Shown: one piece after another, positions 1 to 12,693 of the stretch | Layout: each line of letters opens with the position of its first letter | How positions within the stretch are numbered: the stretch's first letter is position 1 | NCBI GenBank assembly: GCA_947247005.1 | Contig: OX365950.1 | Coordinates: 14,396,720-14,460,719 of the forward strand | Origin: Spisula solida | Taxonomy: Eukaryota; Mollusca; Bivalvia; Venerida; Mactridae | Length of the DNA stretch: 64,000 nt | Direction of reading: 5' to 3' | The notes under the pieces: model-generated | What the model saw: only the letters and a program-made list of their open reading frames with translations | What the model was told of the DNA's origin: nothing | The model's database searches: none | Program-made: the position numbers and the translations under genes

Positions 1-2781
1 GGAAATGCACGCAGATTGCAGACATAACGCAATTCGAACATATTCCGGTACATTCCGACTCTCTTGTGATAGAGATATAAAGTTAATCACTAATTAATAT
101 ATACTAATTGATATAAACAATTCGTATATACGATAGGTGTTTCATAAATAATGCAACTGTCCAAGTTACGCGCGCTGATAAGTGAACTTATAAATAATTA
201 TTAATTGCATTCGAATATGTCATTCTTCATCGGCATTCGCTAAGAAAATCGTGAAAATGTGTAAAACGAATGTTCTACTCTGTTCTGAGCCTACTCGTAC
301 CACTGCGTTGAATTCAGCTATATCGAGATCTAGAATCAAATCATGAAGTTGTTCAGCTTGAATCACCATAACGTTTGCATCGTAAGATTTTATTGAAACT
401 AGCATTGTATCTTGAATAGTATCCTGATTTAATCAGCACTGTTTGTTGATGCAAAATTCGAGAGATGTTTAAAAATAGAATAGACTTTTGCCCTAGAGTT
501 ATTATAGGAAAATAATTAATACATCATCATAATTCGGAATCTTTCTGCGATCAGTACACCAAGGTATATCTGTAACAAGCCTGACATAAGTGATAGCTCC
601 TAAAAAACAGTCACTACTACGGATCCGGGACTACGATAATGACGTACCGGTCTCGGTGTCGATGAAATAACCTCAACGATCACCTCACTTAGTCTCGAAT
701 ATACTTGACACATATTTATCAAAACTCCCTAAATACGTGTATATACTAATTGTGGTCGTTTTTAGCGAATAACTGTTTGTCGTGAAGATATCGTCTATTT
801 CTTTCTGTACAGCAAATCACAAATTGACGTCAACGTCAACGCTGGGGCTATTGGTTGTTTAACTCGACCTCCATTATCTTACATCGATTAAGTCATTTAT
901 GTCATTCGACTGACAGAACACTTCCAATGCGTATTATTTATCATAATATTATTTAGACTTCGGTGGAGGTTTTCCTTAATCCTTTTATGAGTTCATCACT
1001 GCGTGATTGTTCATTTGACTCAATCACGTCATTATGTACGTTATGGAGTGTAGAACCTATGATATTCAAATGTTGGCATCTATATAAATAACGTTTGAAA
1101 GTCAGCAAAATATCAGTGTATATTGTTTGGACATTGTATGATAAATTGGTGAAGTTTTAAAGAGAAAGTGTGAATTTAAATGATAACATCAGTCGTGAAA
1201 GTAAACTAACAAAGTGGAAAAAAGCGGTTGGTTGTCCCGGGTATGCGTAACCATGGTTATTAAAATGGCCAGTTTACTTTTAATATCAATAACAATTTTT
1301 TAATGTACCATGATGTGGCCAGAAACTACCGAATTCAGACAGCATGTTCATAATATTATGTAATCATTCTACAACATGGATGGTCTACGTTATTTCTGAA
1401 CTTCCCTCGTAACAGAAAGATTTCCGGAACAACCTGCATTTTCTTGCAAAAAGCAAAATCCACCAAATTGTCACTCTTTTAAAATACTTTTCAAAACCTC
1501 TAAAAATCCGTTGTCTTTTTACAACTTTAGAAAGCTGAACTTATTTTTGGTAAACTTTTAAATCGCTGTCAATGTATTGGCACATGAAACCGCAATATTT
1601 CAGCTTTAAAATATTAAGCAGTTAGAACTTAATGTTAACTATAATTTTCCTTTTCCGTTTAATGAAGCAAAACAACTGTTTACTGAGTACATTACATGTT
1701 TGTAAATGTTCATGCAGGTTTATATTGTGTTTGGTGAGATATTTCAAAAATAGTAAATAAAGCTCGAGTTTTAGACGACAAATACCGATATGTCAATTGA
1801 GGCTAGTCCAGTGGTATCTTGTTGTGTCCGTTATGTGGAACGGAAACATATCGATGTCTTAGAATTAGAAGGTCTAATATTAAATTTATTTTTAGAAAAC
1901 AAGAAAAACTGTCTGAAAATTACTCTTTACTTATGGAAAAACAAGCTTTTTAAACTTCAGATTGGTCAACATGACTATTTCCGATTTTCATGTCAATAGG
2001 CTCATAAGAAGCGCCTTGAGATGCAGATTTTAAATATGCATGAGTCTTATAAGGTCGTTAGTAATTCTAAGCCAGCGAAATATAAGTTTTGGTATCTGCA
2101 ATAAAGATTCCTTTAAGTTTGCCACCTAACACGATAATGGTTATTGAAAACATACCTATATACAGAACAGTAAAAGAAGACCTCAATTAAAGTTTACAGT
2201 TAAAGTTGCAGTATTTAGTTTAGTTTATACTTATTTATTTAAGGTCGATTGTGAAACAAGTTTTTCCAACTTATATTAATCACTCTCGACACCTGATTCC
2301 TGATGTTATCCATTGCCACGAGGGTATGAGAGAAGAGAAGCCAGTTTCCATTTTATGCTGAGCGTCTAGCTAGGGTATTTCTGGTACCATTTATTTCGTC
2401 TTTGGTATTTATGAAACACCTCGTATGCTTGTCGTATGACCTTACAATGGTATAGTTTGTGTTGATCAGTTTTGATAAATTTGACGTGTGATGACTAACG
2501 CAGATCCGAAATGTGAATATGCATTTGTCACGTCCGAAATATAGCGCACTTATCTACTATGTGTGTTGACAGTTACTAAGCATTGGTTGTCAACAAATAG
2601 GCGTGATCCTACAAAATAAGCATTGATATACAAACGATTATAAGAACATGAGCTCTTCCTTTCTATCAGCAATCAAAAATAATTAGCTAAAAGTTACACT
2701 TTTTCAAATACATTTGAATATATATATACTGGGTGACGTCACTTTTCAGCTTTCAATTTCTTAAGACTCTAATATATTATT
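1..2781. other. no gene recognised; AT-rich intergenic DNA
   Basis: Neither strand shows an ORF I recognise. The only items of note are a TGACGTCA (CRE-like) palindrome near 823-830, a candidate core promoter at 1081-1118, and a ~55-bp segment at 2213-2272 that recurs inverted at 33173-33232 (shared core 'ggtcgattgtgaaacaag'). Confidence 0.5.
1081..1118 (+). promoter_or_regulatory. candidate TATA/Inr core promoter
   Basis: A TATATAAATA box at 1081-1090 is followed about 30 bp later by TCAGTG (1113-1118), which resembles an initiator. The spacing suits a metazoan RNA polymerase II core promoter. No downstream coding exon was identified, so this may be chance in AT-rich DNA or belong to a non-coding or transposon transcript. 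Confidence 0.22.
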
Positions 2782-3343
2782 GGGAGGCATTATCCCAACA
2801 AAGGTATCATTGACTATTTCTTAATACAAGCTTTACACCTTTAGGCTAAACAACATGTTGAATTTCACTAAACGTAAATTACATAGAAGACTTAATTGTT
2901 TTAACCAAATAACAGTCCAGAAAATTACTACTCTCCTGACCAGGGCCACGTGATCAATTCGCTTTTATGAATGAATGGTATATCGACTGCAAGTAATGCT
3001 ATGTGATCATATAGTGTGGCACGGATCTAGATATAATCTAGCTTTCTATAGACGTATCTCCAGCTGTGAGGACAGCGTTTACAAGCGTACTGTAGAATCT
3101 GATAAATAGGCGCTTATAATTATTTTAGTGCCACTTTTGATGTACACATTCAATACATATATGTAAAATAATATGCCCCTTATTACAATTTTGTAGATAC
3201 ACACCATGTGCATATAGTCGCCTAAGCCTATTTTGATATTCAAGACAAGATCGGCAGTAAGAAAACGATCATAAAATGTGTGAAGTCGATTTGTTTAAAA
3301 GCAGCAACAAGTTGCCTTCAATCAGCACTCTCGATGCTTCGAT
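2782..3343 (+). repeat. dispersed repeat, copy A
   Basis: This segment begins 'gggaggcattatcccaac' and ends near 'gatgcttcgat'. It aligns over most of its length with 34814-35550, sharing long stretches such as 'ctgtagaatctgataaatag' and 'caagacaagatcggcagtaa'. Copy A is shorter (about 562 against 737 bp), so it carries internal deletions. No ORF or terminal inverted repeat was seen, and the class is unknown. Confidence 0.75.
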
Positions 3344-4391
3344 ATAAGATAGACACCAGAAAACGAATTAAAATACAAAACACGTATACATTGTATATGC
3401 ATGTATTTTATTAAAACAGCTTTTCAAGAACATCATTCATTGAATTTGTTATTCAGTTCTTCAAGCAATGATACAACTAGCGACTATGAAATAACATGAC
3501 ATTTGAATGATATTGTTTTATTAATTTTCGTTTCTCGAAGCTTCATACAAATGGTGACCTTAACACCATATTCAGCTTCGGCGTTTCTTCTTAAAGTCCT
3601 CAGCTCTAAATGGTGTTCTAAATGTTTGTGTTTCTAAGAGTGAAACAAATGTAAATGCAAAATGATTTAGAATCATATTGCCAACACAATTATCTTGCGA
3701 ATATAAATTATGTTTAATGGTAATAATAAGTATTAGCGAGGTGGCATAATGGCGAATTAGAACGTTTCGACATACACATACATGTATATTCAAGTATGTC
3801 AGTGTCAAGTCTATAACAGCATGGAGCTTAATTGTTTCATGTGATACATCTAAGTATACCAGGTATAATGTGTACCAAACCATTGCATATCATCTCTTAC
3901 GTTTGCGTTAAAAATGAGATTTCAGGCGTTTTTAGCGTGGTTTTATCTGTATTATTTAAACATTCTTCAAACCACTTTCAATGGTTCGAAATTATTTTAC
4001 AACAATCGTGATTGCCATCTTGGCTGGTACTAACAGAGCATCTTAGTTTAAAACTCAAATAGTTTTACTTAAGTTAAATATTGAAAAATAACTCATATTT
4101 TCTTAGTGATTATAGTAGCTCTTTACATAATGTTTTAAACCTATCCAAATAAAAATAATCTTGATTGTCATATTCAGCTGATATACTTTTTATATATAAA
4201 TTTTCCTGTTTTTAGAAAGATCTAAGTTCTTTACTAAGATGCTTTGTAAATACCAGCCCTCAACTTCTGGGTCTTTAATACTACAGAAATTCCCTTAACA
4301 ACGTTAAGTGAGTCAACCTCCTGTAGTTACTGTTATGATATAAACAAGCACTATTCATCTACTGTTGAATCATGAAGATCATAAGTATCGT
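3344..4391. other. no gene recognised
   Basis: AT-rich sequence. One minus-strand ORF of 103 codons (3572-3883) has no recognisable domain and a composition expected of chance. If the Gly-rich exon at 4392-4555 is real, its 3' untranslated region falls here, but no clear AATAAA was found on the minus strand close to the stop codon. Confidence 0.4.
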
Positions 4392-4555
4392 CTACAACAC
4401 TAATGTCATAATCATCAATGCTAGAATAAGGCAGCAGGACATAACACCGCCATACGTTCCATTCGCACCATTACCACCGCCTTGGTTACCGGTTCCAGTA
4501 CCTGCCCCACTACCACCTCCAGAGCCACCGGAATTACTTCCTCCTCCACCTTGGG
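4392..4555 (-). CDS. candidate terminal exon: Gly-rich tail with hydrophobic C-terminus
   Basis: Read on the minus strand, an acceptor (tttgtag at 4562-4556) precedes an open frame of 54 residues in phase 1. Its first part is Gly/Ser/Asn/Thr-rich (GGGGSNSGGSGGGSGAG, then TGTGNQGGGNGANGTYGG). It ends VMSCC followed by LILALMIMTLVL and a TAG stop at 4392-4394. A small-residue linker followed by a short hydrophobic end with no charged tail is the layout of a GPI-anchor signal; a C-terminal membrane span is the alternative. The same bases read on the plus strand give only a Pro-rich shadow ORF. Phase 1 matches the exon candidates at 14269-14301 and 16280-16331. I do not recognise the family. Confidence 0.5.
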
Positions 4556-4781
4556 CTACAAATATTGTACATGGTGGTTAAAATCAGGTAAAACCTGCAG
4601 TATACCGAAACAAAAAGCATTGCATATGACTATTGTATTTCAGTAATGAGACCTGTACTTTTCACGCATCGCACAGATCGTACTTAACACTGATACAAAA
4701 CTACCCATGGTACAGGTATAACTCTAACGCGATAAATCGCAGTACAAAAATAAACAAACGATTGCTTATTTTTATGCTCCC

Positions 4782-5475
4782 CGAAGGGTGAGCATATAGT
4801 CGCCGCTTTGTCCGTCCGTCCGTCCGTCCGTCACACTTTTGTCCGGGCAATAACTTGAACAGTATTAGTTATATCAATATGAAACTTCATAGGTGAATAG
4901 ACCTCATTGATTGGAAGTGCAGTGCACAAGAACCATAACTCTTGATTGCATACTTTTTTAGTTATTCCCCTTTGTAATTTTTTATACTTAATTCTTGTCC
5001 GGGCCATAACTTGAACAGTATTTGAGATATCAATTTGAGACTTCATAGGTGAATAGACCTCATTGCGGGGAAGTACAATTCAGAAGAACCATAACTCTTG
5101 ATTGTATATTTCTTGAGTAATGGCCCTTTGTAATTTTTCATACTTACTTCTTGTCCGGGCCATAATTTGAACAGTATTTGAGATATCAATTTGAAACTTC
5201 ATAGCTGAATAGATCTCATTGAGAGGATGTGTAGTGCCCAGGAACCACAACTCCTTATTCCTATTTCAGAGTTGTCCCCTTTGTATTTTTTCATACTTAA
5301 TTCTTGTCCAGGCCATAACTCAAACAGTTTTGGATATATCAATTTGAAAATTCATAGATAAATAAATCTTATTATTACAGTGCAGTGGCAAAGAATAATA
5401 ACATATTTTTTTAGCATTTTTTCTGTGACAAACGCCCCACGGGGAGCATAACCCGTCTGTGACGGCTCTTGTTTT
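4782..5475. mobile_element. non-autonomous element with 'tatgctcccc' ends and ~155-bp internal repeats
   Basis: The left end 'ttatgctccccgaagg' pairs with the right end 'cacggggagcataa' as imperfect terminal inverted repeats. Next to the left end is a (GTCC)n run (tccgtccgtccgtccgtc). Inside are four copies of a unit starting 'gtccgggccataacttgaac' at 4841, 4996, 5153 and 5305, a spacing of about 152-157 bp. The plan (TIR, GTCC microsatellite, internal tandem units) matches a repeat class common in bivalve genomes. No transposase is encoded. Confidence 0.8.
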
Positions 5476-6990
5476 GTTATGGATTCAAATCAAAAACCGC
5501 AACACTTGCATATGAACAAACATTTGGCACAACATATAAAGTTTACATGCTCCTAAGTATTCAAAAACGACAAATATAGCGGATTCCGTGTATGTTTTGT
5601 TTTGTATTGCATTTTATCGCACTAGAGCTATACTTAATATTTACTTTACGAAAGTATAATTATAAATATGTTTGTTTGTTATAAAATGCTGTTGAATTGT
5701 TATAAAAACGATTTGGCTTTGTTTGGACAACCGCTATTTGTATTTGCTTTCCTAGAGTATGATCTGCAATAACAGCATTAACTATGATAGTCATTTATAT
5801 ATAGTCAGAGAAAGATCAATACATGTTTAATTTCGTGTTTTCATAATCCATTTTTAACTTTCGTTTTTGACATTTCGAACAGCATGCATGCATGCAATAG
5901 ACATGTATTTACGTGATTGACATTTAGGTCAGCCAGATTCAAATAATCGACCCAATTTTGAAAATAAAAGTTGAAAAAATGACATCAAGACTTGTCCACA
6001 ACAATATAAGATCTGATGGCTTCAGCATGTCGACAGTAATAATACATAATATGGCTCACAACATTTTTATGGTTAACCGACAACTTCCCTTGATTTTAAG
6101 CAGTCGAATCGTGGTTACGGAAGAAAACTGCGAAGGTCTGGGCATATTGTTATATCCTAGAAATAAAATACAAGCAGCATTTTCTCTAATTTATTTTGTA
6201 CTTACTTCTGCATACGCATAACATTAAGGCTGTGCAAAAATTATGTATTTAGACACAAAATCGATTTGAATAATGACATGATAGAAACCTTTTTGAAAAT
6301 TGTGATTTGATACGTTTTCAAACCAATAGACTACGTTTTCAATTTCGAAAACATTGCCCATCTTAAAGAAGTGAAACATAAAAAATGATGAAGAGAAGTA
6401 TTCTGTTCCACTAATACATAGTACCATAAATATTTGTTGAATTCCATATCTGATTACACTATTAAAGATATACGTTTCCCTCCACATGGTTACTGAGGAA
6501 ACCTAAGTTATCTACGTTTTAATTCTTTTTATTTTGTCTCTTTAAGACTGTGTATTTTTACATTTTCATCATTGTTTGTGCTTCTAGTGACGTGTTGCCC
6601 AATTCTACACATAAGAAAAGATAAGCGAATTGTCACTTTTCTTTTTATTTAGCTCATATACATTATTTATAAAGAAATTTTCAGCTACGTCATGCAGCCC
6701 ATTTATTAACCCCGCCATAGGGGGGAGAGGGTCGGGGTACCATCCCTTCTCCCACCTTACAATGATTGCATGAATATACGAATCAACTTAACTAAATTAC
6801 AACAAAAATTCATATATTACAATATAGTACAAGATTTTCATATTTCACAATCCAAGGGGAACAACTCCAACAGCATTATATTGTTAAAACGAGATAGAGC
6901 TCCTTCCCTTGGGTTGTGTACATTGCCTCCTTTTTTCTATTGGAGAAACAAACATAGTTTATTTTAAGCAGATTATCGATGCATGTATAT
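5476..6990. other. no gene recognised
   Basis: Two 87-codon ORFs (5958-6221 plus, 6224-6487 minus) have no recognised motifs. On the minus strand, 'ttttgcacag' followed by 24 nt and GTAAGTAC (about 6209-6232) has the form of a phase-1 micro-exon. Its peptide is unremarkable and I do not call it. Confidence 0.35.
5930..5967 (+). repeat. short inverted repeat, left copy (partner at 14083-14120)
   Basis: The sequence from 'cagccagattcaaataatcg' on through 'acccaattttgaaaata' recurs in inverse orientation at 14083-14120 with about two differences. The two copies point inward across 8.15 kb. No similarity extends beyond about 38 bp on either side. Confidence 0.65.
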
Positions 6991-7061
6991 TTTTGGTCTA
7001 AGTACATCACATTTTATGTAATAGAAGAGTTTTGTTTGTTTGTTTTTTTACACTAGTATTG

Positions 7062-7281
7062 AGTGGCTAGTCTGTTCAAAACAAAAGCGAAAGTAGACTA
7101 GCCGCACATAGTGTACTTTTTTAGATCTTGTTAATTATGTAATGAGGTGGCCCCTCTATTATCTTCATAATTTTGACCGCATTCAAATGTAAATCAAAAT
7201 AATGTATTATATTTTAAACATAAATGAGTTTTGTGTAGCTGGTCAGATCAAAAGAAAGGCGAAAGTAGACCAACAGTGTGC
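7062..7281. repeat. two related hairpins with 'gcgaaagtagac' cores
   Basis: GGCTAGTCT (7065-7073) pairs with AGACTAGCC (7095-7103) around a loop holding 'caaaacaaaagcgaaagt'. About 170 bp downstream a degenerate version (tggtcagatcaaaagaaagg, then cgaaagtagacca) forms a shorter stem. They look like diverged copies of one short palindromic unit. Confidence 0.4.
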
Positions 7282-7906
7282 GAGCACAAAGCTAAAGTAG
7301 ATCTTATTGAATGTTTGACAGGTTTATCGGTAATAAACGAATAGTGTAACTAAACATGACATTTATCTTTAACAGCTTAAGAGCAAAAAGCACTCATGTA
7401 CAAAAAATAATCTTATCAATTGTCGAGCATTTAATTCAGGGTAGCTTATATAGTCATGGTTTGGATACAATGTTAACATTAAAGTTTATACAGATATAAT
7501 GACAAATTGTTCATGCATACTTTCGATATTCTCAATCACATACAGTTAAGGGATTACAAAATTGATTACTTGTTTTCCAAAATTTGAATGACTACATGGC
7601 ATGGCCTTTGAACATCAGGGTATAAGAAATATAAAAAAATAAATTTAAAGGCCAAAGTGTGAATACATAACTGTTAACTTACTGTCTTTTAAAAAAGTAA
7701 TATAACATTGATAATTGACTTTATTCATAATAAAAATAGAAGAAAACAAGGTTTGGTTGTCAGAACGGATAGGAGGTCACTTATGGTATTTGGTACATTG
7801 TATGATTATTCCGCAAAAAGATTTTTGTATTTTCCCCATGTAGCTTCAATTTTTTGGATTCGGAATTGCTTAAGAGCATTATATCTCTCAATGTGGTAAA
7901 AAGTTC

Positions 7907-8360
7907 TCAATCGTTTTTTAAATATTTCAAACATAGCCTTTTAGGTATTTGTTTTGTTATTCTGCTGTAGTATATAAAATGTTTGGCTTGTATTATGACA
8001 TAATTTATTACAGAGTCTAATTTTTTACGACCAAATAGTGTCTCGGATAACTTCCAATTAGGCATGCTAGTATTACATTTACTATTAACATATTGAGAAA
8101 GCTGTTCCCAGAATCTTTTGCAGACATCGCTGTTCCAGAATAGATGCATTAATGTTTTAGGTGAATTTCTGCAAAAAGTGCAGTCGTCGCTCATTGTTAT
8201 GTTCATTTTTTTAGTAAATAGTTTGTGGCTAATATTCTGTGGTTTATTCTATACTGAAACCAGAGTAGTTTTAGATCTTTTGTTTCCATAGAGCTTAACT
8301 CTGTGTACTGATAATAGCATAACAAAATACTAGAACCCGAATATAACAATAGCAACTATT
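7907..8360 (-). pseudogene. non-LTR retrotransposon ORF2 C-terminal fragment (zf-RVT region)
   Basis: The minus frame is open upstream of the first Met and reads ELSSMETKDLKLLWFQYRIN, then HRILATNYLLKKMNI, then the cysteine motif CTFCRNSPKTLMHLFWNSDV followed by CKRFWEQL. This is the zinc-binding region found at the C-terminus of L1/Tx1-type LINE reverse transcriptase polyproteins. The frame meets a stop near 8360, and neither the RT catalytic core nor an endonuclease lies beside it. It is a 5'-truncated dead copy. A LINE ORF1 relic lies 0.9 kb away on the same strand, but nothing joins the two. Confidence 0.8.
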
Positions 8361-9252
8361 ATTACTCTCTTATAATAATTATAAAATGCATTCGCCGGTA
8401 AACGCACAGCGACCAACCAGAGAGTCTTAGCTTGACGGTATATTCATTTCTAACGCCGACACATCAGTATAAAATTAGCTTCTTGTACATATCATCATAT
8501 ATTATATACGCATCCTATTATATATAATATATATTAATGACTAATACTATAATATACTAATAGTACTGTATCCAGTACACAACTTAAATTGAGTGACAAT
8601 TGTCCATATTTACACATAGGTAAATGTATTAAATACATTACACTTAGTTATAAGAGTAACAACTTACATTACTTTTATAAGAGTAATTAACAAAACCATT
8701 TAGACATCTAAAACAAACATAGAATCCGGATATTTCTTTTTTAGACCAAGGATATTGTGTATAATGCGACCGTGTCGCGTTTTCAAACGTTTAATGAGTT
8801 AGTCATGGCTGCTAGCGAGTAGCCGTTCGGTCCTACAAAATATTACAGGTGTTGTACGTACCGTAGTGCTACCTTTTGTGGGCATATTTAGTTTGTAGTG
8901 CAGATAAATATAACATTCATTGTGGGCAGCGCCATATTGGATAGTCGGTCTCACTAAACGCTTTCATACAGTATGGTAATTTGACACGTGATTATGTGAC
9001 GTTTAATGTATCCATGTATGAGCCAATCAGCTTTATCAAACAAAGGAAAATCTAGAACATAACGCATGCGCATGGAATGTTTATAAACAATAGCACGTGT
9101 ATGTAGTAAACAATAACATTGAATGGACTGGAGAGAAATATTATCTGGATTGCATAGTAAACATCTTGAAAAAGGCTGGTTTTATGAAACACAGAATTGG
9201 AACACACCCGCAAAATGCACGGTTAGAAGTTATGTTCGTTGATTGTTATTGA
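8361..9252. other. no gene recognised
   Basis: AT-rich intergenic or intronic DNA, including a very AT-rich run around 8490-8570. I saw no coding exon or repeat boundary in it. Confidence 0.4.
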
Positions 9253-10229
9253 TCATATACTGAAATCTGTCTTTGAATCCACCAGAATTGTCTTGTTGTT
9301 CTTGAGAAGAGCTAATATCTTGCCTTCATCAGACCATGCTGATTTCACAATTTCCTCTGAAGATGTTCTTTCCAACAATTTAGCGTTTTGTAGGGTTAAA
9401 TCCTCTCTTATGACAATTGCTGTATTTTTCAATCGTCTCCTAGCCTTTATCACCTCTTGTTTTGTAACACGAGACACAAATTTACAGATGATTGGTCGAT
9501 TGGCGTCCTTGGTGTACTTCCCCATTCTGTGGGCAATATCTACATGTTGAACTGTAAGGCTGATATTGAGTTTGTTATTTATCATATTGATGACCTGCTT
9601 AGCTGAATCCATGGGTGTTTCTTCATTTTGTGTGCCTTGGATGCCGTATATTCTAATTGAGTTTCTTCTGGTATATTGTTCGAGGTTATTTAATTGATCT
9701 GCCTGGAAGCGTATTTTTGTTTCTCTGTCTAGCAGTTGTAATTTCATTGCTTCATTTTGTTTGGAAGCATTCTCACATTTAGTTTGCATACTATCAATTG
9801 AAGTTTCCATGTCTGCTATTTTGTTATGCATGGTTTCCATAGAGTTTTCCGCTTCCACTACCCTGTTTTGTAGTGCACTTATCTGCGTGTAAACTTTGTC
9901 AAATTCTTTTTTAACATTGCTTTTCAGCTCCTTTTCTAAGTCCTTTAACTTCGCACATAGGATAGCTTCGGTGACCATAGTATAAACTTCTCTTCAATAT
10001 AATCTTGGGAGGCCAGTTTATTTAATTTCTCAGAAAAGCCACGTAAGGTCTCTTCCATCTGAGTTTCTGTCGACTTTAGATGCTTGTCGATAGTTGTTTG
10101 TCCGTCTATCATACCTTTGTTTCTGGTAGGCTTTGGAGAGACAGGTTTGTCCGGGGTTTCGGAGTCGGAGGGTGCCTCGTCCTCTCCCTTGTTGCGCCTT
10201 TGAACAGATGGTGTTCGTTTGGAAGGCAT
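9253..10229 (-). pseudogene. LINE ORF1 protein (Transposase_22/L1-ORF1-like), frameshifted
   Basis: Two overlapping minus frames make one ORF1. The first (10229-9945, about 94 residues) starts MPSKRTPSVQRRNKGEDEA and is basic and disordered. The second (9978-9253, 241 residues) carries a long coiled coil (about residues 8-100: KLKDLEKELKSNVKKEFDKV onward). It ends in NLEQYTRRNSIRIYGI, the usual entry to the RRM-like domain, followed by VDIAHRMGKY, RPIICKFV and ARRRLKNTAIVIREDLT, the conserved strings of the RRM and C-terminal nucleic-acid-binding domains. In intact elements ORF1 is a trimeric RNA chaperone. A one-base slip in the 9945-9978 overlap breaks it. No RT ORF follows on the 3' side, so this is either a truncated element or an orphan ORF1. 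Confidence 0.82.
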
Positions 10230-10329
10230 TTCAGAAGTTGTTTAATACAGTCTTTACCTTGTTCTACAGAAAGTTATCCTACTACACAGCCGAGCTTGAA
10301 TATTAACGTGTCCTGTCAACACTGATTAA

Positions 10330-11014
10330 ACACACGCACACGCGGAATGTGGATTAACTAGTGTCACCTGTGTACTGTACATATACGTGTATTCCGATAT
10401 TGTTTTGTTTCGATTTAACACGTTTATAAGTCCATTTTTTCCACCTCAAATTGTTTTTTTTTACATATTCCGAAACATTATGCCTTTATCCAACTTGTTA
10501 TCACAATTATTTTCTTTTTGTTATTAAAATTAAGCTTTAGACGATGATTTAGAAGCGAGCAAGTAAACCACCTCTATGGTGTGCTTCATCACCTTGACCA
10601 ATTCCCTTCTTATAAAGAAATACTGTTTAACATGGTACTGTCCAAAGTAACGACTGTCAAGAACGTTGAAAGAATGGTGTTTAATTCAGAGAATGTGTTG
10701 ATATAATGAACTATTATCGAACACTATCAGTTAACAATTTTTCAAGCGAAATGAACAGTTGACTTACACTAACAATGCTTGATTGTCAAGTGGTTATGTC
10801 GGAAAGTATGAGTAATGACAGAAACATACTGGGTTATGTGCAATGACTTAATGAACTACTTTCATCTATAGCAATTGTATATATACACGTATAATAGCTG
10901 TTTGGTCTAATATCAAGCACGTGACAGTCGGAAATTAAACCCAAACTATTTCTAAAATTCTTGTTTGTGGAGTCGTATTCTTGCCAACAATTGATTTATG
11001 TGGGTTTCATAAAA
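10330..11014. other. no gene recognised
   Basis: AT-rich sequence between the LINE ORF1 relic and the TA-flanked element. No supported feature. Confidence 0.35.
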
Positions 11015-11016
11015 TA

Positions 11017-12230
11017 CACTTAACCGATTTAGAAACGCAACAATTTTGGAGGTCGGTATTTTTTGTATTAATTATTATTTAAATTCTATTAGAGTATAAA
11101 CCAATAAATGGGACGCTAGTCTTATGCCTGGTACGATTTTCTACGAAAAAATATTTCAATTTAGCCCATTACGTCATAGTGGCGTCATTTTCATTATTTA
11201 CACGTAATGCGCGAGCAAAACCATTGGGCGTGACGATTTGACCGACAATTTATAGAGAAACGATACCCCAACAAAAAAACATAAAATTAAATTTTGAAGT
11301 GCGTTATATACGGTGTCACGGTTTTAGGATACATAACACCCTGGCGCCATCGACTTGCTTTAAGCAGTTATATGACGTTTTATGATGGCAAAGTAGATTA
11401 ACTGTCGTCTGTCGACGATATTTAGACTTGCATAGTGTTTTCAAGAGGTAGTGTACACCTACGATTGTCTGCGTCAGGTATGCCGACGATACAAGCGCGT
11501 AAACATGATGGCACCAAACGAATGTTTTTTTTTAAAGACGCCACTTACGGTCAAACATATTTTCTGTTGTAAGAACAATTTGAAGGCAATGATGCGTACG
11601 ATTAAGTAATTTCGCTAAACTATACATTCCGTAACATTTTGATAAATGTTTATTTTGACCCATGTTGAAAATCGCTTCATTTTGTCTGTCCTCTTATTTA
11701 TCCTGACATATTCCATTATCCACTTCCGCTTACGGGTTTGCGATGCCATAGACAAAAGGAATGTACATTCTTAAACATTAGACACAATGAAGCCTATGCA
11801 AGATTGGCTAAAAACTTGCTGACAGCTCATGTTGAGGCTGTGGAGGTCATTGCAGTTTTACTTGTGAAACGAATTTTGAAGGCAGACATAAATGGCCGTC
11901 AAGAAGTTTGAATTGATACGTGTTTTCCTCATAGATGTGTAGAACAACATCCTACAACACTTTATTTTCCCGCCAATGAGGCAAAGACGCCTGATTTTAA
12001 TTGCAGGTTGCAGCTTATAAAAACATTATTAATTTTGCGAACTTGACATTGTCGATCAACACATTTCGTGGTTTGGTTTTGTGACCATCTAAACCTTGAG
12101 CAATGAAATTTGCACATCTTTGACTTCATGTATTGAATTCATCACATGTACAATTTCAAGAGAATTGAAGCACCATAACTGGCTTAAATTGATCAAAAAC
12201 CCACTGTTGCGTTTTTAAATCGGTTAAGTG
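11017..12230. mobile_element. non-autonomous TA-flanked DNA transposon (1.2 kb)
   Basis: Termini are CACTTAACCGATTTAGAAAC at the left and its inverse (gtttttaaatcggttaagtg) at the right. The pairing extends to about 26 bp with one mismatch, and a TA dinucleotide flanks each end (11015-11016, 12231-12232). TA target sites and TIRs of this size fit Tc1/mariner-like non-autonomous elements. No transposase ORF is present. A single end of the same family (tacacttaaccgattta) sits at 30351-30367. Confidence 0.8.
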
Positions 12231-12693
12231 TACATTAATGAAAAAATGCTACCTGGAGTTTGCATAAGCAAATTTATCCGGCATGACTTTCACAATAAAT
12301 AAGACTTAGTACCATCTCCAAATACAGTTATTGTATTAACAAGCTTTATTTATTCGTATTAGACATAGATATATGTTGAAGTCAATGTGTTATGTGTTTT
12401 TCTATCCATCCAGCTTAAAACACCAGACGATGGCTTTTTTCATAACATCCAATTTTGTCATTTCTTCTAACTTGCGTTGAATCCGATGCTACGATCCCTG
12501 GTCTTGATATCAAATATCTGTCTCACGATAGTTGAAATTATTTAAATCATATCACTAACTTCTCCTACAAGTAAACAAGTGAAAGGACGAACATACGCAC
12601 ATGGTGACCCCAGTATCTCCCTAAAGTAAACTTCGATTAGGGTATGTTAACTATTGGGCAACAAGTTAACTTTTTGCAACCAACACTCATAGG

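Noticed and set aside
4372..4581. Plus-strand proline-rich ORF
   Set aside because: It is the antisense shadow of the Gly-rich minus-strand exon, which has a proper acceptor and stop and a more sensible product.
9239..9550. Plus-strand 103-codon ORF
   Set aside because: Antisense to the recognised LINE ORF1 coding frame.
11540..11565. 15-nt phase-1 micro-exon on the minus strand
   Set aside because: Falls inside the TA-flanked transposon at 11017-12230; chance splice-like signals.
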